Source: Lichenibacterium dinghuense
Lineage (GTDB): Bacteria; Pseudomonadota; Alphaproteobacteria; Rhizobiales; Beijerinckiaceae
DNA: 64,000 nucleotides
Assembly (NCBI RefSeq): GCF_021730615.1
Contig: NZ_JAJLMN010000001.1
Location: forward strand, 5,423,501-5,487,500
Reading direction: 5' to 3'
The stretch's first letter is position 1. Each line of letters opens with the position of its first letter. A program made the position numbers and the translations under genes. Of this stretch, positions 1 through 9,253 are shown one piece after another. Below the pieces are notes generated by a model, which made no database searches, was not told where the DNA came from, and saw only the letters and a program-made list of their open reading frames with translations.

Positions 1-1845
1 GTGAGAGGCGACGGCGTGCTTTCCAACCCGGCCACCGCCGCCCGGTGGCTCACAGCCGCGGCGGAGGCAGGAGACAGCGAGGCGGCGTATCAGCTCGGCG
101 GGCTGCTCCTGCAGGGCGATGCCGGGCAGGCCGAGGTCGCCGGCCGATGGTTTGACGCGGCTTCACGGGCCGACGCCGCATCCGCGCGGCGCAACCGCGA
201 CCTCCTCTACCCGGACGGTATCGCTCTCCCGGCGGACATCGCCGCGGCACACCGTTGGATCGGCATGGCCGCGGCGGCCGGCCACATCGCGGCTCAGGCG
301 CAGTACGGGCGCCTTTGGGCGCAGGGGATCGGGTGCGAGCGGTCCTACGGGGAGGCCCGGCGCTGGTACGAGAGGGCGGCCGCCGAAGGTGTGGCGGCGG
401 CGGAACTCGGCCTCGGCGCCCTCCTGCTGCACGGCCTCGGCTGCGAGGCCGATCCCGAGGCCGCCCGGCCCTTGCTGAACCGCGCCGCGCTGCAGGGCGA
501 GCCCACCGCGGCCTATCTCCTGGCCACGCTGATGCTCGATGACGGGAGCAGCGACGGGATGGCGGCGATCGGGCACCTGCGCGCCGCCGCCGCGGCGGGC
601 CTGCCCGCCGCGCAGCACCGGCTCGCGCAGATCCGCCTCGCGTCGGGCACGCCCGACGGGCGCATCGAAGCCGAGAACCTGCTCCGCACGGCCGCCAAGG
701 CGGGTTCCGTCCCCGCCATGGTGGCCCTGGCGGAGCACAACAGCCGCGGCCAGGGCGTGGCGCCGAACCTCGACGAGGCGGCCCGCTGGTACCGCCGCGC
801 CGCGGAGAGCGGCGACACCGACGCGCAGTTCATCTATGCGGGGCTCGTCGCGCGGGGCGAGGGGACGCCTAAGATCGATCGCGAGGCCGTGCGCTGGTTT
901 CGACGTGCCGCCGAAGCCGGGCACAGCGCCGCGGCGTTCAACCTCGCGGTCTTCTTGCGGGACGGCGTCGGCGTGCCCGCGGACGACGAGGAGGCCCTCG
1001 CCTGGTTCGGCCGCGCCGCGGCCGATGGTCTCGACCTTGCGCTGGCGCAGATCGGGGACATGCACCTGATGGGGCGCGGCACCGAAGCCGACCCGCACGC
1101 CGCGGTGCGCTGGTTCGAGGCTGCAGCGCGCCGGGGCCGGCCCGAGGCCAAGGTGGCCCTGGCCCTGATGCACATCGAAGGGCGGGCGCCGGACGCCGAC
1201 GGAGCGCGCGGGCGCGCCCTCCTCGAGGAGGCAGCCGCGGACGGACACGTGCCGGCCCAGAAGCGCCTCGGACATGTTCACCTCGGCCTTCACCCGTTGG
1301 AGGAGCACCTTCCGATCGCACTCGACTGGCTGAGAGCCGCCGCAGAGGCCGGAGACGTCGAGGCGATGTTCGACCTGGGCCGCATTCTCGTCGACCTCGG
1401 GGGCGGCGAACAGGGCGCGAACTCCGCGGCGGGCTGGTTCGAGCGGGCGGCCGAGGCGGGCCACGCCGAAGCTCACTTCCACCTCGCCGTTCTGCACTGC
1501 CAGGGACAGGGGGTGCGTCGAGACCTCGGCCGGGCCGTCGAGCTGTATCGCGTCGCCGCGGAAGGAGACGTGGTGATTGCGCAATACAATCTGGCCGTGA
1601 TGACGATGGATGGGCAGGGCACGCCGGCGGACGTCAGCGAAGCGCTGAGCTGGTTCGAGAGGGCGGCGGCGAGCGGGATGGGACAGGCCCAGATCGCCCT
1701 CGCTGAGCTGCTGGCGGGCGGGCTCCAGATCGAGCGGGACCTCGTCCTCGCCCGCCGCTGGGCCGAGGCCGCGGCCGCGGCGGGCCACCTCGGAGCCTCG
1801 GAGCTCGTCGAGCAGATCACGCAGCTCGATCGGGACACCGCGTGA
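1..1845 (+). CDS. Sel1-like repeat (SLR) protein, probably 5'-partial
   Basis: The product is built almost wholly of tandem Sel1-type alpha/alpha repeats of about 36 residues. The recurring pattern is A-x-x-W-[LFY]-x-x-A-A-E-x-G, then a small residue and L-x-x-G-x-G. I count roughly 15-16 units across 614 codons. Sel1 proteins are helical-solenoid scaffolds for protein partners; in alphaproteobacteria several are periplasmic and regulate exopolysaccharide or surface processes (ExoR, for example). The reading frame is open to the first base of the window and no signal peptide is visible, so the GTG at base 1 is probably internal and the true N-terminus lies outside. It converges on the glycosyltransferase gene with a 16-base gap. 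A role in the neighbouring glycan island is inference from position only. Confidence 0.85.
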   Translation: MRGDGVLSNPATAARWLTAAAEAGDSEAAYQLGGLLLQGDAGQAEVAGRWFDAASRADAASARRNRDLLYPDGIALPADIAAAHRWIGMAAAAGHIAAQAQYGRLWAQGIGCERSYGEARRWYERAAAEGVAAAELGLGALLLHGLGCEADPEAARPLLNRAALQGEPTAAYLLATLMLDDGSSDGMAAIGHLRAAAAAGLPAAQHRLAQIRLASGTPDGRIEAENLLRTAAKAGSVPAMVALAEHNSRGQGVAPNLDEAARWYRRAAESGDTDAQFIYAGLVARGEGTPKIDREAVRWFRRAAEAGHSAAAFNLAVFLRDGVGVPADDEEALAWFGRAAADGLDLALAQIGDMHLMGRGTEADPHAAVRWFEAAARRGRPEAKVALALMHIEGRAPDADGARGRALLEEAAADGHVPAQKRLGHVHLGLHPLEEHLPIALDWLRAAAEAGDVEAMFDLGRILVDLGGGEQGANSAAGWFERAAEAGHAEAHFHLAVLHCQGQGVRRDLGRAVELYRVAAEGDVVIAQYNLAVMTMDGQGTPADVSEALSWFERAAASGMGQAQIALAELLAGGLQIERDLVLARRWAEAAAAAGHLGASELVEQITQLDRDTA

Positions 1846-1861
1846 CGACCCGGCCGGGTAC

Positions 1862-3076
1862 TCACGCCGCCGCGCCGAGGAGCCGCTTCCCGGCCGCGAC
1901 GGCGTCTTCCATCCCGAACCGCCCCGCGATCGTCCGTCGCGCCTCCCCGGCGAGGCCAGCGGCCCGCCGCCGGTCCGCGAGGATGGTACCGACACTCTCG
2001 GCGAGCGCGTCGGGTGAGAAGAAGGGCACGAGGAGTCCGTTGACGCCGTCCTCGACCACGTCGCGGCAGGGCGGCGTGTCGGACGCCACCAGCGCGCATC
2101 CCGCCGCCATGGCCTCCAGCATCGACCAGGACAGGACGAAGGGCATGGTCAGATAGACGTGGCAGGCCGACACCTGGAGCACGCGGAGGTAATCGGCGCG
2201 GTCGAGACGACCCACGAAATGCACGCGCGACGGGTCGATGTCGCGCTCGACCGCCCGCAGGCCGACCGCCTTCCAGGTAGAGCCTTCGGGCGGCGCGGCG
2301 CCGTAGGACGTGCCGTCGGCACCGACGATGACGACCTGTGCCTGCGGGCGCGCACGCAGCAGGCGGGGCAGGCTGCGCATGAAGGTCAGGTAGCCGCGCA
2401 GGGGCTCGAGGTCCCGCGACACGTATGTGACCACTTCGTCGCCCGCGTGCAGCACGAGGCCGGTGCGGGGTGAAAAGCTCGATCGAGGATCCGGACGGGC
2501 CTCTGCGAGGTCGATCCCGTCGTGGACGACGGAGATCTTCGCGCGAAATTCGGCCGGAAAGGTCGAGCGCTGCCATTCGGTCGCCGACACGGCGGCGTCG
2601 CACTCGGCGAGGGCAAGCAGGGTGGCGGCGTTGCGGGCGCGGAGCGCGGATTCCGCGTCCGCCGACAGGTGCGGCGCATCCGGGTCGAAGCCGACGTCGC
2701 CCCCGCGCGCTCGGTAGTAATATTCGCAATAGGCGATCAGGCGGGCGCCGGGATAGAGCGCGCGGAGCGGTAGAGCCTCCCCCCAGCCAGGATGGACCAG
2801 GACGGCATCGGGCTCGAAGCCGCGCGACCGCAGCGCGGTTGCCGCGTAGATGACCTGCTCGGCGCGTCGGCACTCGAGGTCGAAGCGTCGCGCGAAGGCG
2901 TGGGTGTGCGAGAGATCCGGCTGGCCCAGCGCATAGCGCTCCACCTCGACGCCCTCGATCCAGCCCGAGTGCCAGTCGCCGATGGCCGCGACGCGGTGGC
3001 GCGGGTCCAGCGACAGCGCCCCGGCGAGATGCCGGAACTGCGCGGGAAAGTTCTGGTGGACGAAGAGGACGTTCAT
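1862..3076 (-). CDS. glycosyltransferase family 4 (GT-B fold)
   Basis: A 404-residue protein with the two-Rossmann-domain layout of retaining GT4 enzymes. The N-terminal MNVLFVHQNFPAQFRHLA start is typical of a subgroup of GT4 proteins. The C-terminal donor-binding half carries VHFVGRLDRADYLRVLQ and then SWSMLEAMAAGCALVASD, the E-x7-E-like nucleotide-sugar region. It should transfer a sugar from an NDP-sugar on the cytoplasmic side. It is the last gene of the leftward series; its ATG overlaps the stop of the upstream gene in an ATGA (3073-3076), implying translational coupling. Donor and acceptor cannot be read from the sequence. Confidence 0.9.
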   Translation of the reverse strand: MNVLFVHQNFPAQFRHLAGALSLDPRHRVAAIGDWHSGWIEGVEVERYALGQPDLSHTHAFARRFDLECRRAEQVIYAATALRSRGFEPDAVLVHPGWGEALPLRALYPGARLIAYCEYYYRARGGDVGFDPDAPHLSADAESALRARNAATLLALAECDAAVSATEWQRSTFPAEFRAKISVVHDGIDLAEARPDPRSSFSPRTGLVLHAGDEVVTYVSRDLEPLRGYLTFMRSLPRLLRARPQAQVVIVGADGTSYGAAPPEGSTWKAVGLRAVERDIDPSRVHFVGRLDRADYLRVLQVSACHVYLTMPFVLSWSMLEAMAAGCALVASDTPPCRDVVEDGVNGLLVPFFSPDALAESVGTILADRRRAAGLAGEARRTIAGRFGMEDAVAAGKRLLGAAA

Positions 3077-5934
3077 GCCACGGCCGACGCGAGCACGAAG
3101 GCCGCGGGTGAATGCGCGAGATCGCGCCTCAGGGCTGCCCCGTCGGTGCCGGCCAGGGTGAGCACGGCCCAGAGGTCGTAGCCGTCGCCGCGGCCGACGG
3201 CGGCTCCGTCGAACCCAGCCTCAATGGCGAGGTCGCCGAGGCGCCGCGCGGTCAGCCCCGTCCTGTGCGCCATCGCGGCCGCGCCGTCCTGGATCGATGA
3301 TGAATGGCCGTACAGGATGTCGTGCAGCGTGATGGGTCCTGCCGGAGAGACATAGGCCACGTGATCGAGGCCGTGCTCTACCACTGCGGCCGCCACCGCT
3401 TCGACGTCCGGGCAGGTCACGAGGGCGAAGCCATCCGGCCCGAGCACTCGCCTGAACTCGCGTAGAGCATTCACGACGTCGAAGCCGTGGATGTGCTCGA
3501 GGCTGTGCGACGACCAAACGGCGTCGAAGGAGCCATCGTCCAGCGTCGTTCCCATGTCGGTGAGGGAGGCAACGTGGTCGGGCTCGGCGCCTGGGTCGAT
3601 GTCGACCCGCACCTCGTCCCATGCCTCGGGCGTGAAGGGCGGGGGGAGAGGACGTCCGTCGCGGGGACCGCTTCCGACGTTGAGCACGCGGCGCCTCCGG
3701 GGCGAATCGACCGGGGCGGTCGAGGTGGAGCGCGTCGGCGACCGCACCATCCCCGGACGGCGCGGCACCAAGGCGCGCGGCGGCCAGGCCAGCCCTGTGA
3801 AGGGCTCGTCATCGAAGTTCAGGCCCGGATGATAGAACGGGTCGTCCGCGAGGTCCGCCCCCCAGCGCCTCCGCAGAACTGCGAGTTCGGCCTCGACGCT
3901 CGGACCGCGCTCCCGCACCGGCTGAGTGCCGCGTCGGATGAAGCGCGCGCGCGGCGTCACGACGAGGTGCCGGGCCGCGGCCCGCAGCCGGAGGCAGAGG
4001 TCGACGGCGCCGCAGCGCTCGGGGAAGAGAACGGCGTCGAACCCGCCCACCGCCACGGCCGCGGCCCGGTCCAGCAGCAGCGCCGCCGCGTCGAGCGCGC
4101 CCACGCTCCGTGCCACCCGCAACGCGCCCGCGTAGCCACCGCACTCGGGAGCGAGGCCCACGAATGCCGACGCGGAGGCGAAGTGCGGCCCGAGGACCAA
4201 TCCTGCCGAGACCACCAAGCCGTCCTCGTCGAGCACGAGCCCGCCGGCCGCGGCCGCGCCGCCCGTGAGGCGGTCAGCCAGTTCGTCCAGCGCCTCGGCG
4301 CCGTCGGGCCCGACGACCGCATCGAGTAGGAGGAGATGGGGCGAGTCGACGGCCCTGAGCGCTGCGTCGCGCAGCCGAGACGGATTGCGGCCGCCCGCGA
4401 CGACGAGGTTGCGCCATCCGGCCGGCGGAGCCAGCGGCCGGTGGCTGACGAGGAGGCGCTCCGCCCCGGCCGGGAGCGCGGCGGCGACCTGCGCGAGGTC
4501 GGGGCACGAGGGCTCGGGTTGGATCACCGCGACCGCGATGCCGCTCCGCGACCTTGAGCGCCGGACATGTACGACGGGGAGGCCGGTCTCGTGGTCGGGC
4601 TCCGCCGCGGCAGCGCTCAGCAGCCCCGCACGGCTCGCCGCCGCGAGGACGTCGCCGAGCCGACGGTCGGGAGGGGGCAGTTCGACCAGCACCTCCGGCA
4701 GGTGGAGGGGCTGAGTCGCCGCCGCGAGCGCGGCGAAGAGCACGAAGGCGGACGCGGCGCCGTGCGCGAGCGCGGCCGACACGGGCGCGGCGGGAGCCGC
4801 GAAGGCCAGCGCCGCATAGCCCTGCTCCAACTGGCGTTCGGGATCGAAGGCAGGCCAGAGGAGCGGCACGGCGCCCGAGGGCGTCGTCAGCAGGGCATCG
4901 GGGTAGGCCGGCGCCGCTTCGCGCATGGCCGGCCCGCACAGGCGCGCGAGCGCCTGCGGGCGGAAGACCGTCCCGGCAGGGGCGACCACGACCACCTCAA
5001 GGTCCCGCTCCGCTGCGAGGACGCGGGCGATGACCGTGGGGTCGAACGTCGCGGGCCCGTCGGCCTCGGGCACCGCGGCAGCCAGCCAGGACGTGTGATC
5101 CTGCCGGTCGAGGCTCGCGAGGGAGGCCTCGACCTCGTCGCCGAGCAGGAGCACCGCGACCAGCGCTTCGCGCCCCCGCGACACGGCAGGCGCTGGATGG
5201 CGGGCGCACCAAGCTTCGACGTCGCCGAACGGGACGGAGCGCGGCAGGATGCGCTCGACCAGTTCCACGCGCGGATCTTCAGAGGCGGGGTCGCGGCTGC
5301 CGGCGAGGGCTTCGCGCAGGCCGTCGGCGAAGGCCAGCACGGCGCAGGGACTGCCGGCGAGCTCCCGGCCGGACGCGTCGGCGACGGTGACGAGGTGGAC
5401 CACGCCGTCCGCATAGACCTGCGGAAGGCGCAGGTCGAAGCGGGCCTTCGGCCTGCGGACCATCTCCTTCCCAACCAGCACGAATCCCTGCGCCCGGGTC
5501 TCGGCCACGCGCCGGCGGTCGATCATGAAGGTCACGTCCGCGAGGTCGTTGGCCGCGGCGGCCGCGACCCAGCCGGTCAGGCGCAGCCCGCCGGCCCACG
5601 TGACCTGGCCCGACGCACGGGCGCCCGCAAACCCGCGATCGGGGAGGCTTGACACCCCACCGATGGGCTCGCCCGTGTTTGCGACCCGGACCTCGACCTC
5701 GCCGCCCTGATCCAGAATGCCGTCAGGCAGTTCGAAACCGAAGCCGTAGCAGCCGTCCCCGACCGTGGCCGCCTCCGACGAGAAGGCGTCGGCTCGGGCG
5801 AGATCGACTGGCCAACCATCGACCAGCACCTCGACCACGAGGCGCCGCGCGAGGTCGCCGGCGTCGTAGGCATGGCCGTGCAGCTCCGACCCATCCAATT
5901 GAAACGCGCCGACGATGGCGTTCTGGGACGTCAA
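3073..5934 (-). CDS. multidomain glycosyltransferase-like protein with C-terminal SAM methyltransferase
   Basis: About 953 residues in four parts. Residues 1-190 are a beta-rich region resembling non-catalytic domains found in front of glycosyltransferases. Residues ~230-400 form a degenerate GT2-like Rossmann unit. Residues ~460-720 form a second GT2-like unit with the late motif GGFDAVLFPERC..VDLCLRLR but no clear D-x-D. Residues ~745-950 are a class I methyltransferase: LNVGSGPRDG is motif I, followed by DAVWSSHSLEHIHG and FRRVLGPDGFALVTCPD. The methyltransferase could cap or decorate a glycan; the GT units may be partly inactive. I chose TTG at 5934 because it overlaps the upstream stop in TTGA and follows a G-rich stretch. 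The open frame extends 129 bases further up (to 6063), but that part lies inside the upstream gene and looks non-native. Confidence 0.75.
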   Translation of the reverse strand: MTSQNAIVGAFQLDGSELHGHAYDAGDLARRLVVEVLVDGWPVDLARADAFSSEAATVGDGCYGFGFELPDGILDQGGEVEVRVANTGEPIGGVSSLPDRGFAGARASGQVTWAGGLRLTGWVAAAAANDLADVTFMIDRRRVAETRAQGFVLVGKEMVRRPKARFDLRLPQVYADGVVHLVTVADASGRELAGSPCAVLAFADGLREALAGSRDPASEDPRVELVERILPRSVPFGDVEAWCARHPAPAVSRGREALVAVLLLGDEVEASLASLDRQDHTSWLAAAVPEADGPATFDPTVIARVLAAERDLEVVVVAPAGTVFRPQALARLCGPAMREAAPAYPDALLTTPSGAVPLLWPAFDPERQLEQGYAALAFAAPAAPVSAALAHGAASAFVLFAALAAATQPLHLPEVLVELPPPDRRLGDVLAAASRAGLLSAAAAEPDHETGLPVVHVRRSRSRSGIAVAVIQPEPSCPDLAQVAAALPAGAERLLVSHRPLAPPAGWRNLVVAGGRNPSRLRDAALRAVDSPHLLLLDAVVGPDGAEALDELADRLTGGAAAAGGLVLDEDGLVVSAGLVLGPHFASASAFVGLAPECGGYAGALRVARSVGALDAAALLLDRAAAVAVGGFDAVLFPERCGAVDLCLRLRAAARHLVVTPRARFIRRGTQPVRERGPSVEAELAVLRRRWGADLADDPFYHPGLNFDDEPFTGLAWPPRALVPRRPGMVRSPTRSTSTAPVDSPRRRRVLNVGSGPRDGRPLPPPFTPEAWDEVRVDIDPGAEPDHVASLTDMGTTLDDGSFDAVWSSHSLEHIHGFDVVNALREFRRVLGPDGFALVTCPDVEAVAAAVVEHGLDHVAYVSPAGPITLHDILYGHSSSIQDGAAAMAHRTGLTARRLGDLAIEAGFDGAAVGRGDGYDLWAVLTLAGTDGAALRRDLAHSPAAFVLASAVA

Positions 5935-8267
5935 CTGGCCGCCCCCGGCGCTGGAGGGGCTGAGAGGCACCAGGCGATGAGCGCCGACACGCACCGGTCC
6001 TCGCACCACGCCGGGTCGATGGCGAGGTCGCCCGCTGCCGCCGGATGCCGGCCCGACGACCAATCAACGTAGGCGGCCGGCGACGGGCTGACCCGGCGAA
6101 GGTCCTGGACGAGGCGGAAGGGCGTCTCCGCGTCCGGCAGCAGCAGGTGCGTAATGCTGTGGCGGTCGAGCGCGGCGGCGTAGTCCGAACGCGCCATGAT
6201 CCCTGTCGCCCTCGGGCGCGAGCGGCCGCTCGGGGCCGGTCCGAACACCAAAAGATCGCCGCCGCGGGCCTGCAGGCGGCGGTCGAGCGCCGTGACGAGC
6301 CGACCCGCGTCCACCGTCGCTCGGGAGAGCAGCGCGGCCACGCGCGGCACGGAGCACCGCGTCGCTCGCGGCGCGGCGAGGGGCGGGACATCCTGGCCGA
6401 GCGCGGCACGCCCCATGTCGTCGAGGGGCAGAGCCGCCGCCCGGCCGACCGGGCCTCTGCCCGACCGCAACTGGCACAGGGCACGGGGGCCGGTGAGCGC
6501 GACCGACACGGGGACGGCGTCGGAGAGGATCGGTTCGAGGTCGCGCATGAGCGCGTTCGTCGGTGAAGCAAGGACCACGGCGGCGATGTCGAGCGCGTCC
6601 AGGTAGGCCGCCAGACCCTCGCGCTCGTCGCGTCCGAAGCGGAGTTGGCGGGGGAAGCCGTCGCCGCTTGTCTGCAGAAGCCTCGCCCCGTCCCGGTCCT
6701 CCGACAAGGTCAATGTGAGAGCTGCCTCGTGGTCGGTCGACATCGCGGCGACCGCTGCCGCGGCCCTCCCCGCCACAAGTCGGACCGGGGCGGACGGCGG
6801 CAGATGCCGCTCGATGCCGCTCCGGAGAGCCGCGAGCGGATCGGCCTCGACGAAGGCCATCCACTCCGCTGCATAGCCTGGGAATCGCTCGGTCAAGAGG
6901 CGCGCGTTGTCGGCGGCCAGGGTTCGCCTGGCGGATCCGAAGCTCTGGCCCCCGAGGTGGCGGACGTAGAGGCTGGGCGCGACCACGTTCCGGAAGCCGA
7001 GGCGCTTCGCCCTGAGGCAGAGGTCGACGTCTTCGAAGTAGCCCCGGCCGTAGCCGAGGTCGAGGCCGTCGAGGGCATCCCAGCAAGGCCCCGTGACCAA
7101 CATGCAGAAGGCCGTGCCGGCGGGAATGTCGACCACGGACGGCGGCGCGGCGCGGCGCGCGGCGGCGTCGATGCGGTCGGCCTCTTCCGCATCCGGCACG
7201 CGGTTGCGGCCGCGCATTCCGGGGAAGCTCGCGAACCCGCCGTCGTTCGAGAAGGGCACGACCGTGCCGACGCCCGGCGTTGCGGTCGCGGCGAGCAGGC
7301 GGTCGACTCCGTCCGGCGGCAGCATCGCGTCGGCGTTGAGCAGGAGAATGTCGCCTCCGACCGCGACCGAGGCCGCCCGGTTCACCGCTGCGGCGAAGCC
7401 GAGGGCGTCGTCGTTGCGCAGGTAGCGCCACCCCCGGGTTGCGACCGTCGACGCGACCTCGTCGGCCATCGCGGGGTCCGGGCAGGCGTCGTCGATGACG
7501 ACGACGTCGAGCGCGCGGGCGCAGGTCTGCCGAGCCAGACTGGCGAGGCAGGCCCGCGTCGCCTCCCGACCGCCATGTACGGGCACGACCACGCTGACCG
7601 AGCCGTGCCGCGTCGTTGCGCGGGTGCCGCTCGATCTATGGGGCGGAACCGAGGCCGAGGTCGTGTGCGACCCCAAGGTCACCGTGATCCGCGCCGAAGA
7701 CGTGGGCGGCAGGTCGCGCCGGATGCGGAAGACATCGACGCCCATGGTCCCGGTCCGGTCGACGGCGTCGAAGGCCGCGGGCGCGCCGTCGACCGCGGCG
7801 GTCGGGCTCGCCCCCGCCCGACACACCACGGTCGCAGAGAGGCCGGACACAGTCCGCTCGGTCCTGGAAATAAGGGGCTCCACCTCAAGGAGGTGGACGG
7901 CGGCGCGGCGCAGGAGGTCGTCGTCCGTGCTGGGCAGCGCGGCGGCCGCGCGCGAGACATCGTGATCGGGAGCGACGTCGAGGCAGGCCCTCAGGATCTC
8001 AGGATCTGCCGGATCGGCCTCGAAGGCGCGCCGAAGATCCGAGCGGCATCCCGCCGCGTCTCCTATCGCCAGTAGGCTCAGGGCGCGGAGAGAGAGCTGT
8101 TGAGCAGTCGGGAAGGACGAGCCACGACAGGCGGCATCGATGCGTTCGAAGGTCTCGCGGGCCGCAGGTGAAGCGATGAGAACGGCCTCTTCGAGGCTGC
8201 CGGCCCGAGCCGGTGCGTGCAGCAGCCCCGGGCAGCCGACGTGCCCGGGTGTTCCTCCCACGATCAA
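5931..8267 (-). CDS. glycosyltransferase family 2 (GT-A) with extra N- and C-terminal regions
   Basis: A 778-residue protein. The GT2 core spans roughly residues 215-480: SVSVVVPVHGGREATRACL, VVVIDDACPDP, the D-x-D-like LLLNADAMLPPDG, and GYGRGYFEDVDLCLRAKRLG with the acidic pair seen in rhamnosyl/galactosyl-type GT2 enzymes. The first ~130 residues are helical and TPR-like. The last ~270 contain a second Rossmann-like stretch. It is predicted to be a cytoplasmic, metal-dependent inverting sugar transferase. The listed start is TTG, overlapping the stop of the RTX-like gene in TTGA (8264-8267). No strong ribosome site precedes it, although a GGAGGA lies just inside the frame (8253-8258), so the start is uncertain by some tens of bases. 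Confidence 0.85.
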   Translation of the reverse strand: MIVGGTPGHVGCPGLLHAPARAGSLEEAVLIASPAARETFERIDAACRGSSFPTAQQLSLRALSLLAIGDAAGCRSDLRRAFEADPADPEILRACLDVAPDHDVSRAAAALPSTDDDLLRRAAVHLLEVEPLISRTERTVSGLSATVVCRAGASPTAAVDGAPAAFDAVDRTGTMGVDVFRIRRDLPPTSSARITVTLGSHTTSASVPPHRSSGTRATTRHGSVSVVVPVHGGREATRACLASLARQTCARALDVVVIDDACPDPAMADEVASTVATRGWRYLRNDDALGFAAAVNRAASVAVGGDILLLNADAMLPPDGVDRLLAATATPGVGTVVPFSNDGGFASFPGMRGRNRVPDAEEADRIDAAARRAAPPSVVDIPAGTAFCMLVTGPCWDALDGLDLGYGRGYFEDVDLCLRAKRLGFRNVVAPSLYVRHLGGQSFGSARRTLAADNARLLTERFPGYAAEWMAFVEADPLAALRSGIERHLPPSAPVRLVAGRAAAAVAAMSTDHEAALTLTLSEDRDGARLLQTSGDGFPRQLRFGRDEREGLAAYLDALDIAAVVLASPTNALMRDLEPILSDAVPVSVALTGPRALCQLRSGRGPVGRAAALPLDDMGRAALGQDVPPLAAPRATRCSVPRVAALLSRATVDAGRLVTALDRRLQARGGDLLVFGPAPSGRSRPRATGIMARSDYAAALDRHSITHLLLPDAETPFRLVQDLRRVSPSPAAYVDWSSGRHPAAAGDLAIDPAWCEDRCVSALIAWCLSAPPAPGAAS

Positions 8268-9229
8268 CTCGTGTGGCGCGTGTTCGTGAAGGTAAGGTTG
8301 ACGTTGCCGACCACGGTGATCGAGCCACCGCCTGCGAAAGTGTAGACGATCCCCGACTGACCGCCGACGCTGGCCAACGCGGCGCCGGTGATGTCAGTCA
8401 TGGCCTTGTTGAGATTGAGGAAGGCGGCGCTCTGCCCGCCGAACACGGTATCGACGCTCTTGGCGGTGAGGTTGTATGCCACGGCGCCGGAGCCGAGTTG
8501 GAGTGTCGTATGACCGCCGCTGTTGACCGTCTCCGCGCCTTGGAACGCCGTCGGGCCGTTGACGGTGTCGCTCCCCGAGCCCGCGTTGATGGTCGCCGAT
8601 CCACCGCCGGTCGGCGCGTAGACCATGTTGTTCCCAGATACGAGCGTGATGCTGTCCTTGCCAGACCCCGCCTGTACCGTGTCCTGAGGCGTGCCGCCGA
8701 GGATCGACTGGCCGGCGACGATCGTCGTCCGGCCGGAGCCCGCAACGATGAGGCTCTGGCCGCCGCCCGTCAGCGTGTTCGGGCCCGAGCCGCCGCGGAT
8801 CGTGTCTCGGCCGCCGCCGGACGCGATGTATTCTTTGCCGGATCCGGCGACGAGATCAGCGGCGGCCGTGTTGCCGACAATCGTGTCGCGGCCCGAGCCG
8901 CCGACGACCGTGTCGGCCCGATCCTTCGCCGTGTTGTGATGATTGATGTTGAGATAGTTCGTTCCACCGCCGAGGGCGACGGCGACGGGGCCGTTCGAAT
9001 TGATCTGCGTGTTAACGTTCGGGCTCAGTATCGCGAGCTGGTCTTCGTTGGCGTTCACGAAGGTGTAAGGAGCCGGATCAGTATTCACGACGACGCCGAT
9101 GTGGGACGTCTTGGTCAGAAGACCGTTCGCTTCCAGCGCCTGGATGATCTTGTTCTTCGTCGCAACCGGCACCTTCTGCAGGAGGGCCCGCACGTCAGCA
9201 GCACTGCTGTTGGGGTACTGGAACTGCAT
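8264..9229 (-). CDS. RTX-like (hemolysin-type) glycine-rich repeat protein
   Basis: 321 residues. The N-terminal ~100 residues are non-repetitive; the rest is a Gly/Asp/Asn-rich repeat array with degenerate G-G-x-G-x-D nonapeptides such as GGSGRDTIVGN, GGGRDTIRGGSG, AGSGKDSITL and AGSGSDTVNG. Such arrays form calcium-binding parallel beta-rolls in proteins exported by type I systems. There is no Sec signal peptide, as expected for type I secretion, but no transporter genes lie in the window. Many repeats have T, S or N in place of the calcium-binding Asp, so calcium binding may be weak. The gene sits at the head of the glycosyltransferase run and is coupled to it. It may be the exported, glycosylated surface protein itself; that is inference. 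Confidence 0.75.
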   Translation of the reverse strand: MQFQYPNSSAADVRALLQKVPVATKNKIIQALEANGLLTKTSHIGVVVNTDPAPYTFVNANEDQLAILSPNVNTQINSNGPVAVALGGGTNYLNINHHNTAKDRADTVVGGSGRDTIVGNTAAADLVAGSGKEYIASGGGRDTIRGGSGPNTLTGGGQSLIVAGSGRTTIVAGQSILGGTPQDTVQAGSGKDSITLVSGNNMVYAPTGGGSATINAGSGSDTVNGPTAFQGAETVNSGGHTTLQLGSGAVAYNLTAKSVDTVFGGQSAAFLNLNKAMTDITGAALASVGGQSGIVYTFAGGGSITVVGNVNLTFTNTRHTS

Positions 9230-9253
9230 GGGATGCGCCTCAGCCTGCGGAGA

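Noticed and set aside
163-1995. A 610-codon open frame on the minus strand opposite the Sel1 gene
   Set aside because: Antisense shadow of a GC-rich gene; Arg/Pro/Gly-biased, no family features, and it also overlaps the next gene's end.
4567-5652. A 361-codon open frame on the plus strand inside the GT/methyltransferase gene
   Set aside because: Sits opposite clear family motifs; composition is typical of an antisense frame.
8264-9229. Glycine-rich repeats as a possible CRISPR or satellite array
   Set aside because: Repeat units are protein-level nonapeptides with varied DNA; no constant repeat/spacer spacing.
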